Translations under genes and position numbers: made by a program
The notes under the pieces: model-generated
Database searches by the model: none
Seen by the model: only the letters and a program-made list of their open reading frames with translations
Told to the model about the DNA's origin: nothing
Shown here: one piece after another, positions 7,652-16,764 of the stretch
How positions within the stretch are numbered: the stretch's first letter is position 1
How the letters are laid out: each line of letters begins with the position of its first letter
Origin: DATEOR01 sp963841425
Lineage (GTDB): Bacteria > Actinomycetota > Thermoleophilia > Gaiellales > Gaiellaceae
Length of the DNA: 64,000 nucleotides
Direction: 5' to 3'
Assembly: GCA_963841425.1 (NCBI GenBank)
Contig: CAWJCL010000002.1
Location: 806,001 to 870,000, forward strand

Positions 7652-8737
7652 CTACAACTGGAGGTAGCGGTCGACAAGATTGTGCTCCTGCAGCCGCCGC
7701 AGGCCCTCGCGGATCTCGCGCGCCCTGACCGCACCGACGCCGTCGACCGCCTCGAGGTCTCGGTGGCTGGCTCGGATGACCGCGTCGAGAGACGAAAAGT
7801 CCCGCACGAGGTGGCGGATGACGTTGTCCGGGAGCCTCGGGATCCTCGAGAGCACCCGGTAGCCGCGCGGCTGCACCCCGTAGTCGAGCGGATTCGTGTC
7901 GCGCGCGTAGCCCAGCACCTCGGCGAGCTCCTCGAACTCGAGCAGCTGCGTGTGCGTCAGGCCGGCAAGGCGCTCGAGCACCTCGGCTGCCTTGTGCGGC
8001 TCGCCCGAAGGCTCGTAGTCGTAGACGATCGATGCCTTGTCGCGCGGGACGTCTTCCATGAGCTCGTCGAGCTGCATGCGGATCAAGCGCCCCTCGCCGC
8101 CGAGCTCGACGCAGTTGCGCTCGATCTCCTCGGCCATCCTCGTCGTCATCTCGGCGCGCTGGACGACCACGAGCACGTCGTCGAGCATGACGGCGCTTTG
8201 AAACTCGAGCGCGGTGAGGCGCGTGAGGCCCTGGTCCAGGCGCTGGCGGTAGGTCTCGAGCGTTCCGAGTGCCTGGTTCGTGCGGGCGAGGACGTCCGAG
8301 ATCTCGCCGAGCTGGTAGCGGAGGTCGCGCACGAAAATGGTGACCGTCTCGCGCTGCTGGGAGATCGAGATCACGAGCGCCTCGGTCTGCTTGGCGACGC
8401 GCTCGGCGGTTCGGTGACGCGTGCCCGTCTCCTCGGATGCGATGGAGGGGTCGGGCATGAGCTGCACGTTCGCGTAGACGATCTTCTGCGCCGACTCGTT
8501 GAGGATGATCGCCCCGTCCATCTTGGCCAGCTCGTAGATGAGCTGCGACGTGAAGGGCAGGTCGAGCCGCATGCCGCCCGAGTAGAGGAACGAGAGCGCG
8601 TTCGGATCGCCGATGACGATGAGCGCCCCCAGCTCGGCGCGGATGATGTCGTCCATCCCCCCGCGCAGGGGGGTTCCCGGTGCGACCCGGCTCAGGGCCG
8701 AGAGGAGAGTCTTGTCAGTCCGAGGATCCGCTCGCAT
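7652..8737 (-). CDS. disA: Diadenylate cyclase DisA (c-di-AMP synthase, DNA integrity scanner)
   Basis: Makes the second messenger c-di-AMP from two ATP and scans branched DNA. At 361 residues it is full length. The DAC catalytic domain carries the DGA motif in KMDGAIIL (about residues 73-80) and GTRHRTAERVA (about 104-114). A long helical spine follows, then a C-terminal helix-hairpin-helix DNA-binding domain (LEAVDGVGAVRAREIREGL). The ATG at 8737 lies inside the radA 3' end (23 bp overlap), so the two are coupled; radA-disA is a conserved pair. The final nonapeptide is duplicated downstream (7574-7609). Confidence 0.97.
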   Translation of the reverse strand: MRADPRTDKTLLSALSRVAPGTPLRGGMDDIIRAELGALIVIGDPNALSFLYSGGMRLDLPFTSQLIYELAKMDGAIILNESAQKIVYANVQLMPDPSIASEETGTRHRTAERVAKQTEALVISISQQRETVTIFVRDLRYQLGEISDVLARTNQALGTLETYRQRLDQGLTRLTALEFQSAVMLDDVLVVVQRAEMTTRMAEEIERNCVELGGEGRLIRMQLDELMEDVPRDKASIVYDYEPSGEPHKAAEVLERLAGLTHTQLLEFEELAEVLGYARDTNPLDYGVQPRGYRVLSRIPRLPDNVIRHLVRDFSSLDAVIRASHRDLEAVDGVGAVRAREIREGLRRLQEHNLVDRYLQL

Positions 8738-10070
8738 CGAGCCCCGCTTGAATGGCCTGCCTCAGCGTCTGCGCTGCCGTCAAGCGCATTTTGCCACGAG
8801 ACTCGGTGCCTTCCGGCACGATCGCTTCCGAAAAGCCGAGCTTGGCGCATTCGGCCAGCCGCCGCTCCGCCTGGCCCGCGGGCCGGAGCCGCCCGGTCAG
8901 GCCCACCTCGCCGAAGCACGCAAGCCCCTCGCGCACCTGCACTCCGCGCGCCGCAGAGGCAATGGCGAGCGCGATGCCGACATCGGCACCCGGCTCGTCG
9001 ATCCGCAGGCCACCGGCCACGTTCACGAAGACGTCGGCCTGCCCGAGGGCGGCTCCCGCATGCCGTCCGAGGACGGCGACGATCATGGACAGGCGCTTCG
9101 GGTCCACTCCCGTGGCGACCCGCCGGGGCATGGCGAGGTCGCTCGGTGAGACGAGCGCCTGGATCTCGAGGAGGAGCGGGCGCGTCCCCTCGAGCGCGCA
9201 GACCACGGCCGAGCCAGGCTGGTCGTCCTGTGAGCGGCCGAAGAGCTCGGACGGATCCTCGACTCCCTCGAGGCCCGCGCCCGTCATCTCGAAGACGCCG
9301 AGCTCGTTCGTCGAGCCGAACCGGTTTTTCACGGCGCGAAGGACACGGTGCGAGCGGTAGCGGTCGCCCTCGAAATGCAGGACGCAGTCGACGAGGTGCT
9401 CGAGGACGCGCGGCCCCGCGACGTTTCCGTCCTTCGTCACGTGCCCGACGAGGAACGTGGCAATCCCCAGCTCCTTCGCAACCCGGAGCAGCCTGCCGGC
9501 GGCCTCGCGGACCTGCGCCACCGAGCCTGGCGCCGAGCCGAGCTCCGGCGCGTACAGCGTCTGCACCGAGTCGATCACGCACACGTCGGGCCGCTCCCGC
9601 TCGAGGGTGGCACACACCTCGTCGAGGTTCGTCTCCGCCAGAATGTGCACGTCGGCTCCGCCGCCGAGCCGGTCGGCGCGGAGCTTCACCTGCGCCGCCG
9701 ACTCCTCGCCCGTGACGAGCAGGACTCGCCGGTCGGCGGAGAGCGAACGGAGCGCCATGAGCAGAAGCGTCGACTTCCCGATCCCCGGGTCGCCGCTCAC
9801 GAGGACGAGGCTCGCCGGCACGAGCCCGCCGCCCAGCACGCGGTCGAGCTCGGTCACTCCAGTCGGAATCCGCTCGGCGTCGGCCGCCTCGACGTCGACC
9901 AGGCGAAGCAACGGGCGGCCTGCCGCCCGAGTCGCCCCTTTCGGCGCCGCAGTGATCCGCTCCTCGACGAGGGTGCCCCAGCTTTCGCACGCGGGGCACT
10001 TGCCGAGCCACTTCCCGGTCGTGTACCCGCACTCGGAGCAGGCGTGCTGGATGGCCGCGGCCTTTGCCAT
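8715..10070 (-). CDS. radA: DNA repair protein RadA (Sms)
   Basis: RecA-like ATPase that promotes branch migration in recombinational repair. The start at 10070 gives 451 residues. The N-terminal zinc finger has two CxxC pairs (CSECGYTTGKWLGKCPAC), the Walker A is GDPGIGKSTLL, the RadA-specific KNRFG motif follows (VKNRFGSTNELGVFEM), and a Lon-protease-like C-terminal domain completes the protein. TACGAT lies nine bases before the ATG (10085-10080), suggesting a short-leader or leaderless transcript. A longer frame upstream is antisense to the GNAT gene and is rejected. Confidence 0.97.
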   Translation of the reverse strand: MAKAAAIQHACSECGYTTGKWLGKCPACESWGTLVEERITAAPKGATRAAGRPLLRLVDVEAADAERIPTGVTELDRVLGGGLVPASLVLVSGDPGIGKSTLLLMALRSLSADRRVLLVTGEESAAQVKLRADRLGGGADVHILAETNLDEVCATLERERPDVCVIDSVQTLYAPELGSAPGSVAQVREAAGRLLRVAKELGIATFLVGHVTKDGNVAGPRVLEHLVDCVLHFEGDRYRSHRVLRAVKNRFGSTNELGVFEMTGAGLEGVEDPSELFGRSQDDQPGSAVVCALEGTRPLLLEIQALVSPSDLAMPRRVATGVDPKRLSMIVAVLGRHAGAALGQADVFVNVAGGLRIDEPGADVGIALAIASAARGVQVREGLACFGEVGLTGRLRPAGQAERRLAECAKLGFSEAIVPEGTESRGKMRLTAAQTLRQAIQAGLDASGSSD

Positions 10071-10079
10071 GGGCGACCC

Positions 10080-10122
10080 ATCGTAGGGCCGGGGTCCGAC
10101 GTTTCCTGGCTCCTGGGACAAT
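10080..10122. promoter_or_regulatory. Divergent promoters for radA and the GNAT-like gene
   Basis: Minus strand: TACGAT at 10085-10080, nine bases before the radA ATG. Plus strand: GACAAT at 10117-10122, eight bases before the ATG at 10131. Neither gene has a recognisable ribosome-binding site, which fits leaderless transcription. Confidence 0.4.
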
Positions 10123-10130
10123 CCGCGACG

Positions 10131-10853
10131 ATGCCGCCGCAGATCTTCACCATCTCGGAACGCCCCGATCTCGAGAACCGACTCGACGAGATCATCGATC
10201 CCTGGCCCGAGTTCCTGAATCATGACCCGGTCGTGCGCCGGTTCTTTCCTCAGCTCTACGAGCATTTTCGCGACTTTCAATTCGTGCTCTACGAGCCGGA
10301 CACGGATGTCGTGCTCGGGGAGGCGTGCAGCATTCCGATCCGCTGGGGAGGACGAATCGAAACGCTTCCCGCAGGCGTGCGGGTGCTGGAGGGGGGCTTC
10401 GCAGAGTCGAATCCCAATGTCCTTTGTGCGTTGATGGCCGTGGTCGACGAACGGCACCGGGGCCAGAGGCTTTCTGGTGCCCTCGTCGATGAGATGGCCA
10501 GGGCAGCGGCAAATGCTGGATTCGATTGCCTGCTCGCCCCCGTTCGGCCGACCTTGAAAGAGCGATACCCCCTCACGCCCATCGAGCGCTACATGCGCTG
10601 GACGCGGGAGGACGGGCTCCCGTTCGACCCGTGGATCCGGTTACACCATCGGCTAGGCGCGGAACTCCTCGCGGCGGCCCCCGAGTCCATGGTCATCTCC
10701 GGCAGCGTGACGGAGTGGGAATCGTGGACCGGCATGTCCTTCCCGGAGGACGACGACTACGTCGTGCCAGGCGCGCTCGTACCCGTGCGGTTCCGAGAGG
10801 GCGTCGGGCGATACGTCGAGCCGAACGTCTGGATGCGGCACGAGCCGCGCTAG
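10131..10853 (+). CDS. GNAT-superfamily acetyltransferase-like protein
   Basis: 240-residue protein with a plausible acetyl-CoA-binding motif A (ERHRGQRLSGALVDEMARAA, about residues 105-124) preceded by a beta-rich half (VLYEPDTDVVLGEACSIPI). The C-terminal part (WTREDGLPFDPWIRLHHRLG) resembles large actinobacterial GNAT-like proteins whose substrate is unknown. It is divergent from radA. Its TAG stop shares the palindrome CTAG with the stop of the convergent oxidoreductase gene. Confidence 0.65.
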   Translation: MPPQIFTISERPDLENRLDEIIDPWPEFLNHDPVVRRFFPQLYEHFRDFQFVLYEPDTDVVLGEACSIPIRWGGRIETLPAGVRVLEGGFAESNPNVLCALMAVVDERHRGQRLSGALVDEMARAAANAGFDCLLAPVRPTLKERYPLTPIERYMRWTREDGLPFDPWIRLHHRLGAELLAAAPESMVISGSVTEWESWTGMSFPEDDDYVVPGALVPVRFREGVGRYVEPNVWMRHEPR

Positions 10854-12046
10854 TGGAAGCGCTCGATGCGGAAGGGCTCGAGCTCGCGCGGGGAAGCGCC
10901 GTCCAGGATCACCTGCGCGAGGAGCTTCCCCGTGATCGGGCCGAGCGTGATGCCCATGCGCCCATGCCCCGTGGCGACGTAGAGGCCTTCGCGCCCGGGG
11001 ACCGCGCCGATCACCGGAAGACCGTCGGAGGGATAGGGGCGAAGGCCGGCCCACTCGAGCTCGACCGTCTCCGGCTCCCAGTCCTCGAGGAATGCGGCGG
11101 AGGAGCGGACGATCGCGTCGATCCGCTTGCGCTTGAGCGACTCGTCGATCCCCGTCAGGTCGAAAATGCCCGCGATCCTGAAAAGGCCGCCGTCGAACGT
11201 GCTCGTCCCGACCTTCCCCTCGGAGAGGTAGAGGGCGTGACGCGGCAGGGTTCCGCTCGACGTCGCGGTGATGCTGTAGCCCTTCGCCGCCTCCATGGGG
11301 AAGCGGCTCTCGCCGAGGAGCTCGCCGGACCAGGCACCGGCCGCCACGACCGCGGCGTCGGCGTCCAGATCCTTGAGGTCGTCGACGGCGGTGTTCTCCT
11401 GCACGTGCGCACCGTTCGCGCGGAGCCACGCGGCGAGACCGTGAGAGACGCTCTCCGGGCGCACGTAGCGCTCGCTCGGCGCGTGCACGCCGCCGACCAC
11501 GCCCTCGGAGAGCGCCGGGTCGAGCTCGCGGGCCTCGTCGCCCGAGATGACCCGTACCGGCCCTTCGTACCCCGCTTCCTCGGCCTCGGTGAGCATCGCT
11601 GCGTACTCGTCGAGACCGGGCTCGGTCAGCGCCGCGACGAGCATTCCGGTCGAGTGCAGCTCGAAGTCCACCCCGGCCGCGCGCAGCTCGTCGTAGTCGG
11701 CGAACGCGGACTTCGTCAGCGCCACGGTCGCCTCGAGACCCGCCCGGTAGCGCTCCGCCGATGAGGCGCGCCAGAAGCCCCACGACCAGCGAAGAAAAGA
11801 CGGTCCCAAGAGTGGGCTGATGAGAAGAGGGCTGTCGCGGCGCAGCATCCCGCGAAGCGCTCCGCCCATGACCCCCGGGGCTGGAAGGGGAGCAGAGAGC
11901 CCGGGGCAGATCCAGCCCGTGTTGCCGCGCGAGCAGCCCTCGCCCACGCGGCCGCGCTCGTACACCGTCACCTCGGCACCTTCGCGCCTGAGCGCGAACG
12001 CGCACGAGAGGCCGACGACGCCCCCGCCGACTATGGCAACCCGCAC
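10850..12046 (-). CDS. FAD-dependent amine/amino-acid oxidoreductase (DadA/glycine-oxidase type)
   Basis: 398-residue flavoprotein of the D-amino-acid oxidase fold. GTG at 12046 puts the dinucleotide-binding motif VAIVGGGVVGLSCAF at the very N-terminus, and the C-terminal FAD contact GHGRMGITLGPITGKLLA is typical of DadA, SoxB and glycine oxidase. It probably oxidises a D-amino acid or secondary amine, feeding electrons to a carrier or oxygen. It starts five bases after the stop of the ferredoxin-reductase-like gene, which may be its redox partner. Substrate specificity cannot be read from the sequence. Confidence 0.85.
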   Translation of the reverse strand: MRVAIVGGGVVGLSCAFALRREGAEVTVYERGRVGEGCSRGNTGWICPGLSAPLPAPGVMGGALRGMLRRDSPLLISPLLGPSFLRWSWGFWRASSAERYRAGLEATVALTKSAFADYDELRAAGVDFELHSTGMLVAALTEPGLDEYAAMLTEAEEAGYEGPVRVISGDEARELDPALSEGVVGGVHAPSERYVRPESVSHGLAAWLRANGAHVQENTAVDDLKDLDADAAVVAAGAWSGELLGESRFPMEAAKGYSITATSSGTLPRHALYLSEGKVGTSTFDGGLFRIAGIFDLTGIDESLKRKRIDAIVRSSAAFLEDWEPETVELEWAGLRPYPSDGLPVIGAVPGREGLYVATGHGRMGITLGPITGKLLAQVILDGASPRELEPFRIERFH

Positions 12047-12050
12047 GCGC

Positions 12051-12758
12051 CTAGTAGCCGGAGAAGCTGTCCGACTGGACCTGTTCTTCGGGGACGCCCG
12101 CTTCGAGGATCGCAGCCTCGACGGCCTTTGCCATCCCGGGCGGCCCGGCGACCATGAAGTGGAAAGCGTCCAGATCCGCCCCGAGGACGTCCTGGAGCAT
12201 TTCGGGGCTGATCCTTCGCTTCTCGCCGTCCCAGCTCTCATCCTGGTCCATCGTGAAGACGACGCGGCCCCTCGGCAGATCCGCCTCGAGCTCCTGCAGC
12301 TCCTCGAAGAACGGCGTGGATTCCCGGTCGCGGTTCGAATAGACGAGGGTGACTCGATAGTCGAGACCCTTGTCGACCATGTACCGAAGCATGCTGCGGA
12401 AGGGTGTGATGCCGATTCCGCCCGCGAGAAAGACGTAGTCCTTGGAAGTGTCCTCCGGAAGCAAGAAGCTCCCCTTCGGCTGCTCGACGTCGACGGGCGC
12501 GCCCACGGGAAGCTCGGCAAGGGACTTCTTGAAGGCCGAGTCGCGCAAGCGCGTCGCGAGGCCGAGCGCGCCCTCGGTGGGCGACGTGACGACTGTGATG
12601 TGCCGCCGAGCCCCCTTTTCGTCCTCGTAGGGCGGATCGAGGAGCTCGACCCAGAAGTATTCGCCCGGCGTCCAGTCGACCTCGTCGCCGACGAGCTCGA
12701 AGGTCACCATCAGGGTCCCCTTCGCGACCTCACGCTTGTCCTTGATTGTCGCCTTCAT
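12051..12758 (-). CDS. Ferredoxin-NADP+ reductase-like FAD/NAD(P)-binding oxidoreductase
   Basis: 235 residues with an FAD-binding barrel (the flavin contact GARRHITVVTSP replaces the usual RxYS) and an NAD(P)-binding half with GGIGITPFRSMLRYM and the C-terminal VAGPPGMAKAVE. There is no iron-sulfur motif, so it is a stand-alone reductase domain rather than an oxygenase reductase. GGGAGAG precedes the ATG at a good distance. It forms a two-gene unit with the FAD oxidoreductase downstream, inserted between clpC and radA. The electron acceptor is unknown. Confidence 0.85.
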   Translation of the reverse strand: MKATIKDKREVAKGTLMVTFELVGDEVDWTPGEYFWVELLDPPYEDEKGARRHITVVTSPTEGALGLATRLRDSAFKKSLAELPVGAPVDVEQPKGSFLLPEDTSKDYVFLAGGIGITPFRSMLRYMVDKGLDYRVTLVYSNRDRESTPFFEELQELEADLPRGRVVFTMDQDESWDGEKRRISPEMLQDVLGADLDAFHFMVAGPPGMAKAVEAAILEAGVPEEQVQSDSFSGY

Positions 12759-12840
12759 CGCTCTCCCACTACGTGGCAGGCATTGTGGCGGTTCTTACGC
12801 CTCGGTGCGCAGAGCGACGGCGGCGCGCCAGCGGGCAGTG

Positions 12841-15369
12841 CTAGTCGTCGTCGTGCGGCTCGCCGTCGCCCGCGTCGGCCGACGGCTCTTCGGGCGGAAC
12901 CGTGACCTTCTCGGGCTCGGGCTCGTCGGGCGGATCGACGACCGAGATGCCGACCTCTTCGTCGTCCTTGCGGTCGACCATGATCGTCGAGCCGGGCTTG
13001 AGCGAGCGACCGAGGACGAAGTCCGCGAGCGGATCCTCGATGTAGTGCTGGATCGCGCGGCGGAGCGGCCGGGCACCCATCGCCGGATCGTAGCCCTTCT
13101 CGACGAGCAACTCCTTCGCTTCCTCGCTGAGCTCGATGGCCGCCTCGTGCTCGCCCATCTGCTCCTTGAGGCGCTTCATCATCAGGTCGACGATGATCTT
13201 GATCTCGTCCTTCGTCAGCTTGTGGAAGACGATCACCTCGTCGATGCGGTTCAGAAGCTCGGGGCGGAAGACCTTCTTGAGCTCGCCCATGATCCGGTCC
13301 TTCATGTCCTCGTAGGACAGGCCCGTCTCGTCGCCGACGGTGAAACCGAGCGACTGGTTCTTCGAGATGGTGGCCGCGCCGATGTTCGAGGTCATGATCA
13401 CGATCGTGTTGCGGAAGTCGACCTTGCGGCCCTGGGCGTCGGTCAGCTTCCCGTCCTCGAGGATCTGGAGCAGGATGTTGAAGACGTCCGGGTGGGCCTT
13501 CTCGATCTCGTCGAGGAGGACGACCGAGTACGGCTTGCGGCGCACGGCCTCGGTCAGCTGGCCGCCCTCGTCGTAGCCGATGTAGCCCGGGGGCGAGCCG
13601 ACGAGCCGGGACACGGAGTGCTTCTCCATGTACTCCGACATGTCGACCTGGATCATCGCGTCCTCGTCGCCGAAGAGGAACTCGGCGAGCGTGCGCGCGA
13701 GCTCGGTCTTCCCCACGCCCGAAGGGCCGAGGAAGATGAACGAGCCGGTCGGGCGCTTCGGGTCCTTGATGCCGGCCCGCGCGCGGCGGATCGACTTGGA
13801 GACGGCGACGATCGCCTCGTTCTGGCCGATGACGCGCTTGTGCAGCTCGTCCTCCATGCGGATGAGCTTCTGCGACTCGGCCTCGGTGAGCTTGAAGACC
13901 GGGATGCCCGTCCACATGGAGACGATGTCCGCGATCTCCTCCTCGCCGATCTCCGGCTGCTCGACCTGCTCCGAGTTGCGCCACTTCTCCTCGAGGTCGC
14001 GCTTCTTCTGCGACAGCTTGCGCTCCTTGTCGCGGAGGTTGGCGGCCTTCTCGAACTCCTGCGCCTCGATGGCGGCTTCCTTTTCCTCGCGCACGCGCTC
14101 GATCTCTTCCTCGAGCTCGCGGTGCCGCGGGGGAGCCGTCATCGTCTTGATGCGCATGCGGGACGCGGCCTCGTCGATGAGGTCGATCGCCTTGTCCGGC
14201 AGGTGGCGGTCCTGGATGTAGCGGTCGGAGAGCACCGCTGCCGCGCGCAGGGCGTCGTCGGTGATCGTGCAGCGGTGGTGCGCCTCGTAGCGGTCGCGCA
14301 GGCCCCGCAGGATCTGCTGCGTGTCGTCCACGGTCGGCTCGTCCACCTTGATCTGCTGGAAGCGGCGCTCGAGGGCTGCATCGCGCTCCAGGTACTTGCG
14401 GTACTCGTCGAGCGTCGTCGCGCCGATCGTCTGCAGCTCGCCGCGGGCGAGCGCGGGCTTCAGGATCGAGGCGGCGTCGATCGCGCCCTCGGCGGCACCC
14501 GCGCCGACGAGATTGTGGAGCTCGTCGATGAACAGGATGATGTCGCCGCGCTGGGTGATCTCCTTCATCACCTTCTTCAGGCGCTCCTCGAACTCACCGC
14601 GGTACTTCGACCCGGCGACGAGAGCCGCGAGGTCGAGCGTGTAGATCTGCTTGCCCTTCAGGAGCTCGGGCACCTGATTCCCGCTGATGCGTGCGGCGAG
14701 ACCCTCGACGACCGCCGTCTTGCCGACGCCGGGCTCGCCGATGAGCACCGGGTTGTTCTTGGTGCGGCGCGAGAGGATCTGCATGACGCGCTCGATCTCC
14801 GTCTGGCGCCCGACGACCGGGTCGAGCTTGCCCTCGGAGGCCAGACGGGTGAGGTTGCGGCCGAACTGGTCGAGAAGCTTGGAGCTCTTCGTCTTCTCGC
14901 CCGCGGCGCCGCCTCCGCCCTGCTGCCGCCGGCCGGGGCCGGAGAGCATGCGGATGATCTCGTTGCGGATCTTCTCCGCGTCAGCGTCGAAGTCGAGCAG
15001 GATGCGGGCCGCGACACCCTCGTTCTCGCGCACGAGGCCGAGGAGGATGTGCTCCGTCCCGATGTAGTTGTGGCCGAGAGAAAGCGCTTCGCGAAGCGCG
15101 AGCTCGAGGACTTTCTTGGCGCGCGGGGTGAACGGGATCTGGCCCGTCGTCACCTCGTCGCCCTGGCCGACGATGCGCGCGACCTGGGCGCGCACCTCCT
15201 CGACCGTGATGTCGAGGCTCTCGAGGACCCGGGCTGCGAGCCCCTCTTCCTCCCGCAGGAGACCGAGGAGGATGTGCTCGGTCCCGATGTAGTTGTGCTT
15301 CAGCGCTCGGGCCTCGTCCTGTGCGAGAACGACGACCTGTCTTGCCCTCTCAGTAAACCGTTCGAACAA
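12841..15369 (-). CDS. clpC: ClpC-type AAA+ unfoldase of the Clp protease
   Basis: 842-residue Hsp100 unfoldase that feeds substrates to ClpP. Domain order: two Clp-N repeats (1-150, each with the HNYIGTEHILLGL signature), AAA1 with Walker A GEPGVGKT, a middle domain with a UVR motif (EAAIEAQEFEKAANLRD), AAA2 with GPSGVGKTELA, then an acidic C-terminal tail. The TTG at 15369 is chosen because the product then begins FERFTERARQVVVLAQ as in all ClpC, and AAAGGA lies nine bases upstream. No ctsR or mcsAB genes accompany it. It lies between lysS and radA in the Bacillus-like order. Confidence 0.97.
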   Translation of the reverse strand: MFERFTERARQVVVLAQDEARALKHNYIGTEHILLGLLREEEGLAARVLESLDITVEEVRAQVARIVGQGDEVTTGQIPFTPRAKKVLELALREALSLGHNYIGTEHILLGLVRENEGVAARILLDFDADAEKIRNEIIRMLSGPGRRQQGGGGAAGEKTKSSKLLDQFGRNLTRLASEGKLDPVVGRQTEIERVMQILSRRTKNNPVLIGEPGVGKTAVVEGLAARISGNQVPELLKGKQIYTLDLAALVAGSKYRGEFEERLKKVMKEITQRGDIILFIDELHNLVGAGAAEGAIDAASILKPALARGELQTIGATTLDEYRKYLERDAALERRFQQIKVDEPTVDDTQQILRGLRDRYEAHHRCTITDDALRAAAVLSDRYIQDRHLPDKAIDLIDEAASRMRIKTMTAPPRHRELEEEIERVREEKEAAIEAQEFEKAANLRDKERKLSQKKRDLEEKWRNSEQVEQPEIGEEEIADIVSMWTGIPVFKLTEAESQKLIRMEDELHKRVIGQNEAIVAVSKSIRRARAGIKDPKRPTGSFIFLGPSGVGKTELARTLAEFLFGDEDAMIQVDMSEYMEKHSVSRLVGSPPGYIGYDEGGQLTEAVRRKPYSVVLLDEIEKAHPDVFNILLQILEDGKLTDAQGRKVDFRNTIVIMTSNIGAATISKNQSLGFTVGDETGLSYEDMKDRIMGELKKVFRPELLNRIDEVIVFHKLTKDEIKIIVDLMMKRLKEQMGEHEAAIELSEEAKELLVEKGYDPAMGARPLRRAIQHYIEDPLADFVLGRSLKPGSTIMVDRKDDEEVGISVVDPPDEPEPEKVTVPPEEPSADAGDGEPHDDD

Positions 15370-15541
15370 ACCCTGAAATCCTTTCTCGCTGGCTCCGCGA
15401 CCTATGGTACCGGTCCGGTCGGGAGCTACCGAAGCGCCTGCCAGACGCGCTACGTCTTCGTATCGGACGCGCGACAGGTTTTCTCAAGGATCCCTCTCAC
15501 GAGGGCGGCGGAACCGTTCCGACTGGACGATTTTCTATCGT

Positions 15542-16069
15542 GTGAGCGTCGTCCGCTGGATCTCCATAGCCTTTGCAGCACTCGTTTTCGCGGCCCCGGC
15601 GGGCGCCACGACCGTCGCCCAGCACAACGGAGCAGAGAAGCGGCTCGTGCAGCGGATCAACCACGTGCGGGAAAACCACGGGCTCGAGCCACTGCACGTC
15701 GTCACGCGCCTGACACGCGCCGCGACCCGGCACTCGAACTCGATGGCGAACGTGGGTTACTTCCGGCATGAGCTTCGCCACAACGGCACGTGGAAGGCTT
15801 TCGGAACCTGGATCCGCTGGTACTGGCCGGGACCGGGCTACACGTCTTGGAGCGCGGGCGAGAACCTCGCCTGGGGAGCGCCCGGGCTCGGCGTCCGCAA
15901 GACGGTCTCGCTCTGGATGCACAGCCCCGGCCACCGCGCCAACCTCCTCAGCAAGGACTGGAACAGGATCGGCGTCTCGATCGCCCACGTCGCCGACCCC
16001 GTCGGCTTCTACGAGGATTACCTGGAGGCGACGATCGTCACCGCGGACTTCGGGCGCCGCTCGAGGTGA
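15542..16069 (+). CDS. Secreted CAP-domain (SCP/PR-1-like) protein
   Basis: 175-residue exported protein. The GTG at 15542 opens a signal peptide (VVRWISIAFAALVFAAPAGA), and GATTTT seven bases upstream could be the -10 of a leaderless mRNA. The CAP signatures are RHSNSMANVGYFRH, SAGENLAWG and WMHSPGHRANLL, holding the conserved His/Glu/His cluster. Bacterial CAP proteins are extracellular and their role is often unknown. The 3' end overlaps the hydrolase gene convergently by 32 bp. An in-frame ATG at 15404 would add an implausible basic extension. Confidence 0.82.
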   Translation: MSVVRWISIAFAALVFAAPAGATTVAQHNGAEKRLVQRINHVRENHGLEPLHVVTRLTRAATRHSNSMANVGYFRHELRHNGTWKAFGTWIRWYWPGPGYTSWSAGENLAWGAPGLGVRKTVSLWMHSPGHRANLLSKDWNRIGVSIAHVADPVGFYEDYLEATIVTADFGRRSR

Positions 16070-16760
16070 GGAAATCGACGAGGCGCTCGTTGAAACCGGT
16101 CGCGAGCTGCGGATTGTGGCCGGCGCCGGAAAGGACGGCCCGCTCGGCGCCCAGGCGCTCCTCGAGAACGTCGCAGACGGCGTCGAACGCACGACTCCAG
16201 CCGCCTGACACGACGAGCTTCGGGTACCGCGCCGTGGCGAGTGCGTCGAGCGGCGGGTCGGCCTCCCACGGGTAGCGCTCGACCGTCAGCGCGAGGGCGC
16301 CCTGCTCCAGCTCGGGCGTGAGCGGATCGGGAAGCTCGACGTCGCGGCCGGCGACAGCCGCATAGAAGCCGAGCAAGAACTCGCGAGCGTCCTCCGGCCC
16401 GTGCTCCCAGTGCGCGGTGAGTCGTTCGGCGAGCTCGTCCGCGGCGGGATCGCCCGCAGCCAGCCCGAAAGCAGGCGGCTCGAGCACGGTCAGCGAGGCG
16501 AGCTCCGGAAAGAGGCCGGCCGCGTAGAGCGATACGACGCCTCCGTACGAATGCCCGCAGAGATGGTCGCCTGGGGCGAGCCGTCCGCCGACCCAGGACG
16601 CCTGCTCTTCGAAGTCGATCCGCTCCTCGGGCCGGTTCGGCGGATACCCGGGCCGGTTCAGCACGACCAGCTCGTAGCGGTCGGAGAGCTCGCGCTGCCC
16701 CGCCCAGGCGGCGTCCCCGTTGCGAACGCTGCCGTGAACGAAGACGAGTCGTTCCACCAT
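16038..16760 (-). CDS. Alpha/beta-hydrolase fold enzyme
   Basis: 240 residues with the hydrolase nucleophile elbow GHSYGG, an oxyanion-forming FVHGSVRNG near the N-terminus and the catalytic His in GAGHNPQ. It is an esterase, lipase or lactonase of unknown substrate with no signal peptide, so probably cytoplasmic. ATG at 16760 is the conventional start. GTG at 16757 is equally likely, because TAGGGT (16770-16765) lies seven bases before it, the spacing seen for leaderless genes here. It is divergent from the glycosylase gene. Confidence 0.8.
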   Translation of the reverse strand: MVERLVFVHGSVRNGDAAWAGQRELSDRYELVVLNRPGYPPNRPEERIDFEEQASWVGGRLAPGDHLCGHSYGGVVSLYAAGLFPELASLTVLEPPAFGLAAGDPAADELAERLTAHWEHGPEDAREFLLGFYAAVAGRDVELPDPLTPELEQGALALTVERYPWEADPPLDALATARYPKLVVSGGWSRAFDAVCDVLEERLGAERAVLSGAGHNPQLATGFNERLVDFLTSSGARSPR

Positions 16761-16764
16761 GGCG

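Noticed and set aside
7682..9715. 677-codon plus-strand frame antisense to disA and radA
   Set aside because: Low-complexity Arg/Pro/Ala/Leu product without homologous pattern, opposite to certain genes.
15480..15522. HspR/CtsR-type operator upstream of clpC
   Set aside because: Only half of a CTTGAG-type inverted repeat and a short GGAAC/GTTCC repeat are present; neither matches a full operator, so I do not call one.
15404..15541. Longer start for the CAP protein (ATG at 15404)
   Set aside because: It would place 46 basic residues before a good signal peptide and run through the clpC promoter region.
12736..15771. Very long plus-strand frame antisense to clpC
   Set aside because: Its composition mirrors the clpC codons read backwards (repeated Leu/Asp/Glu/Arg with no domains), and clpC itself is certain. 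Such antisense frames arise from GC-rich third positions.
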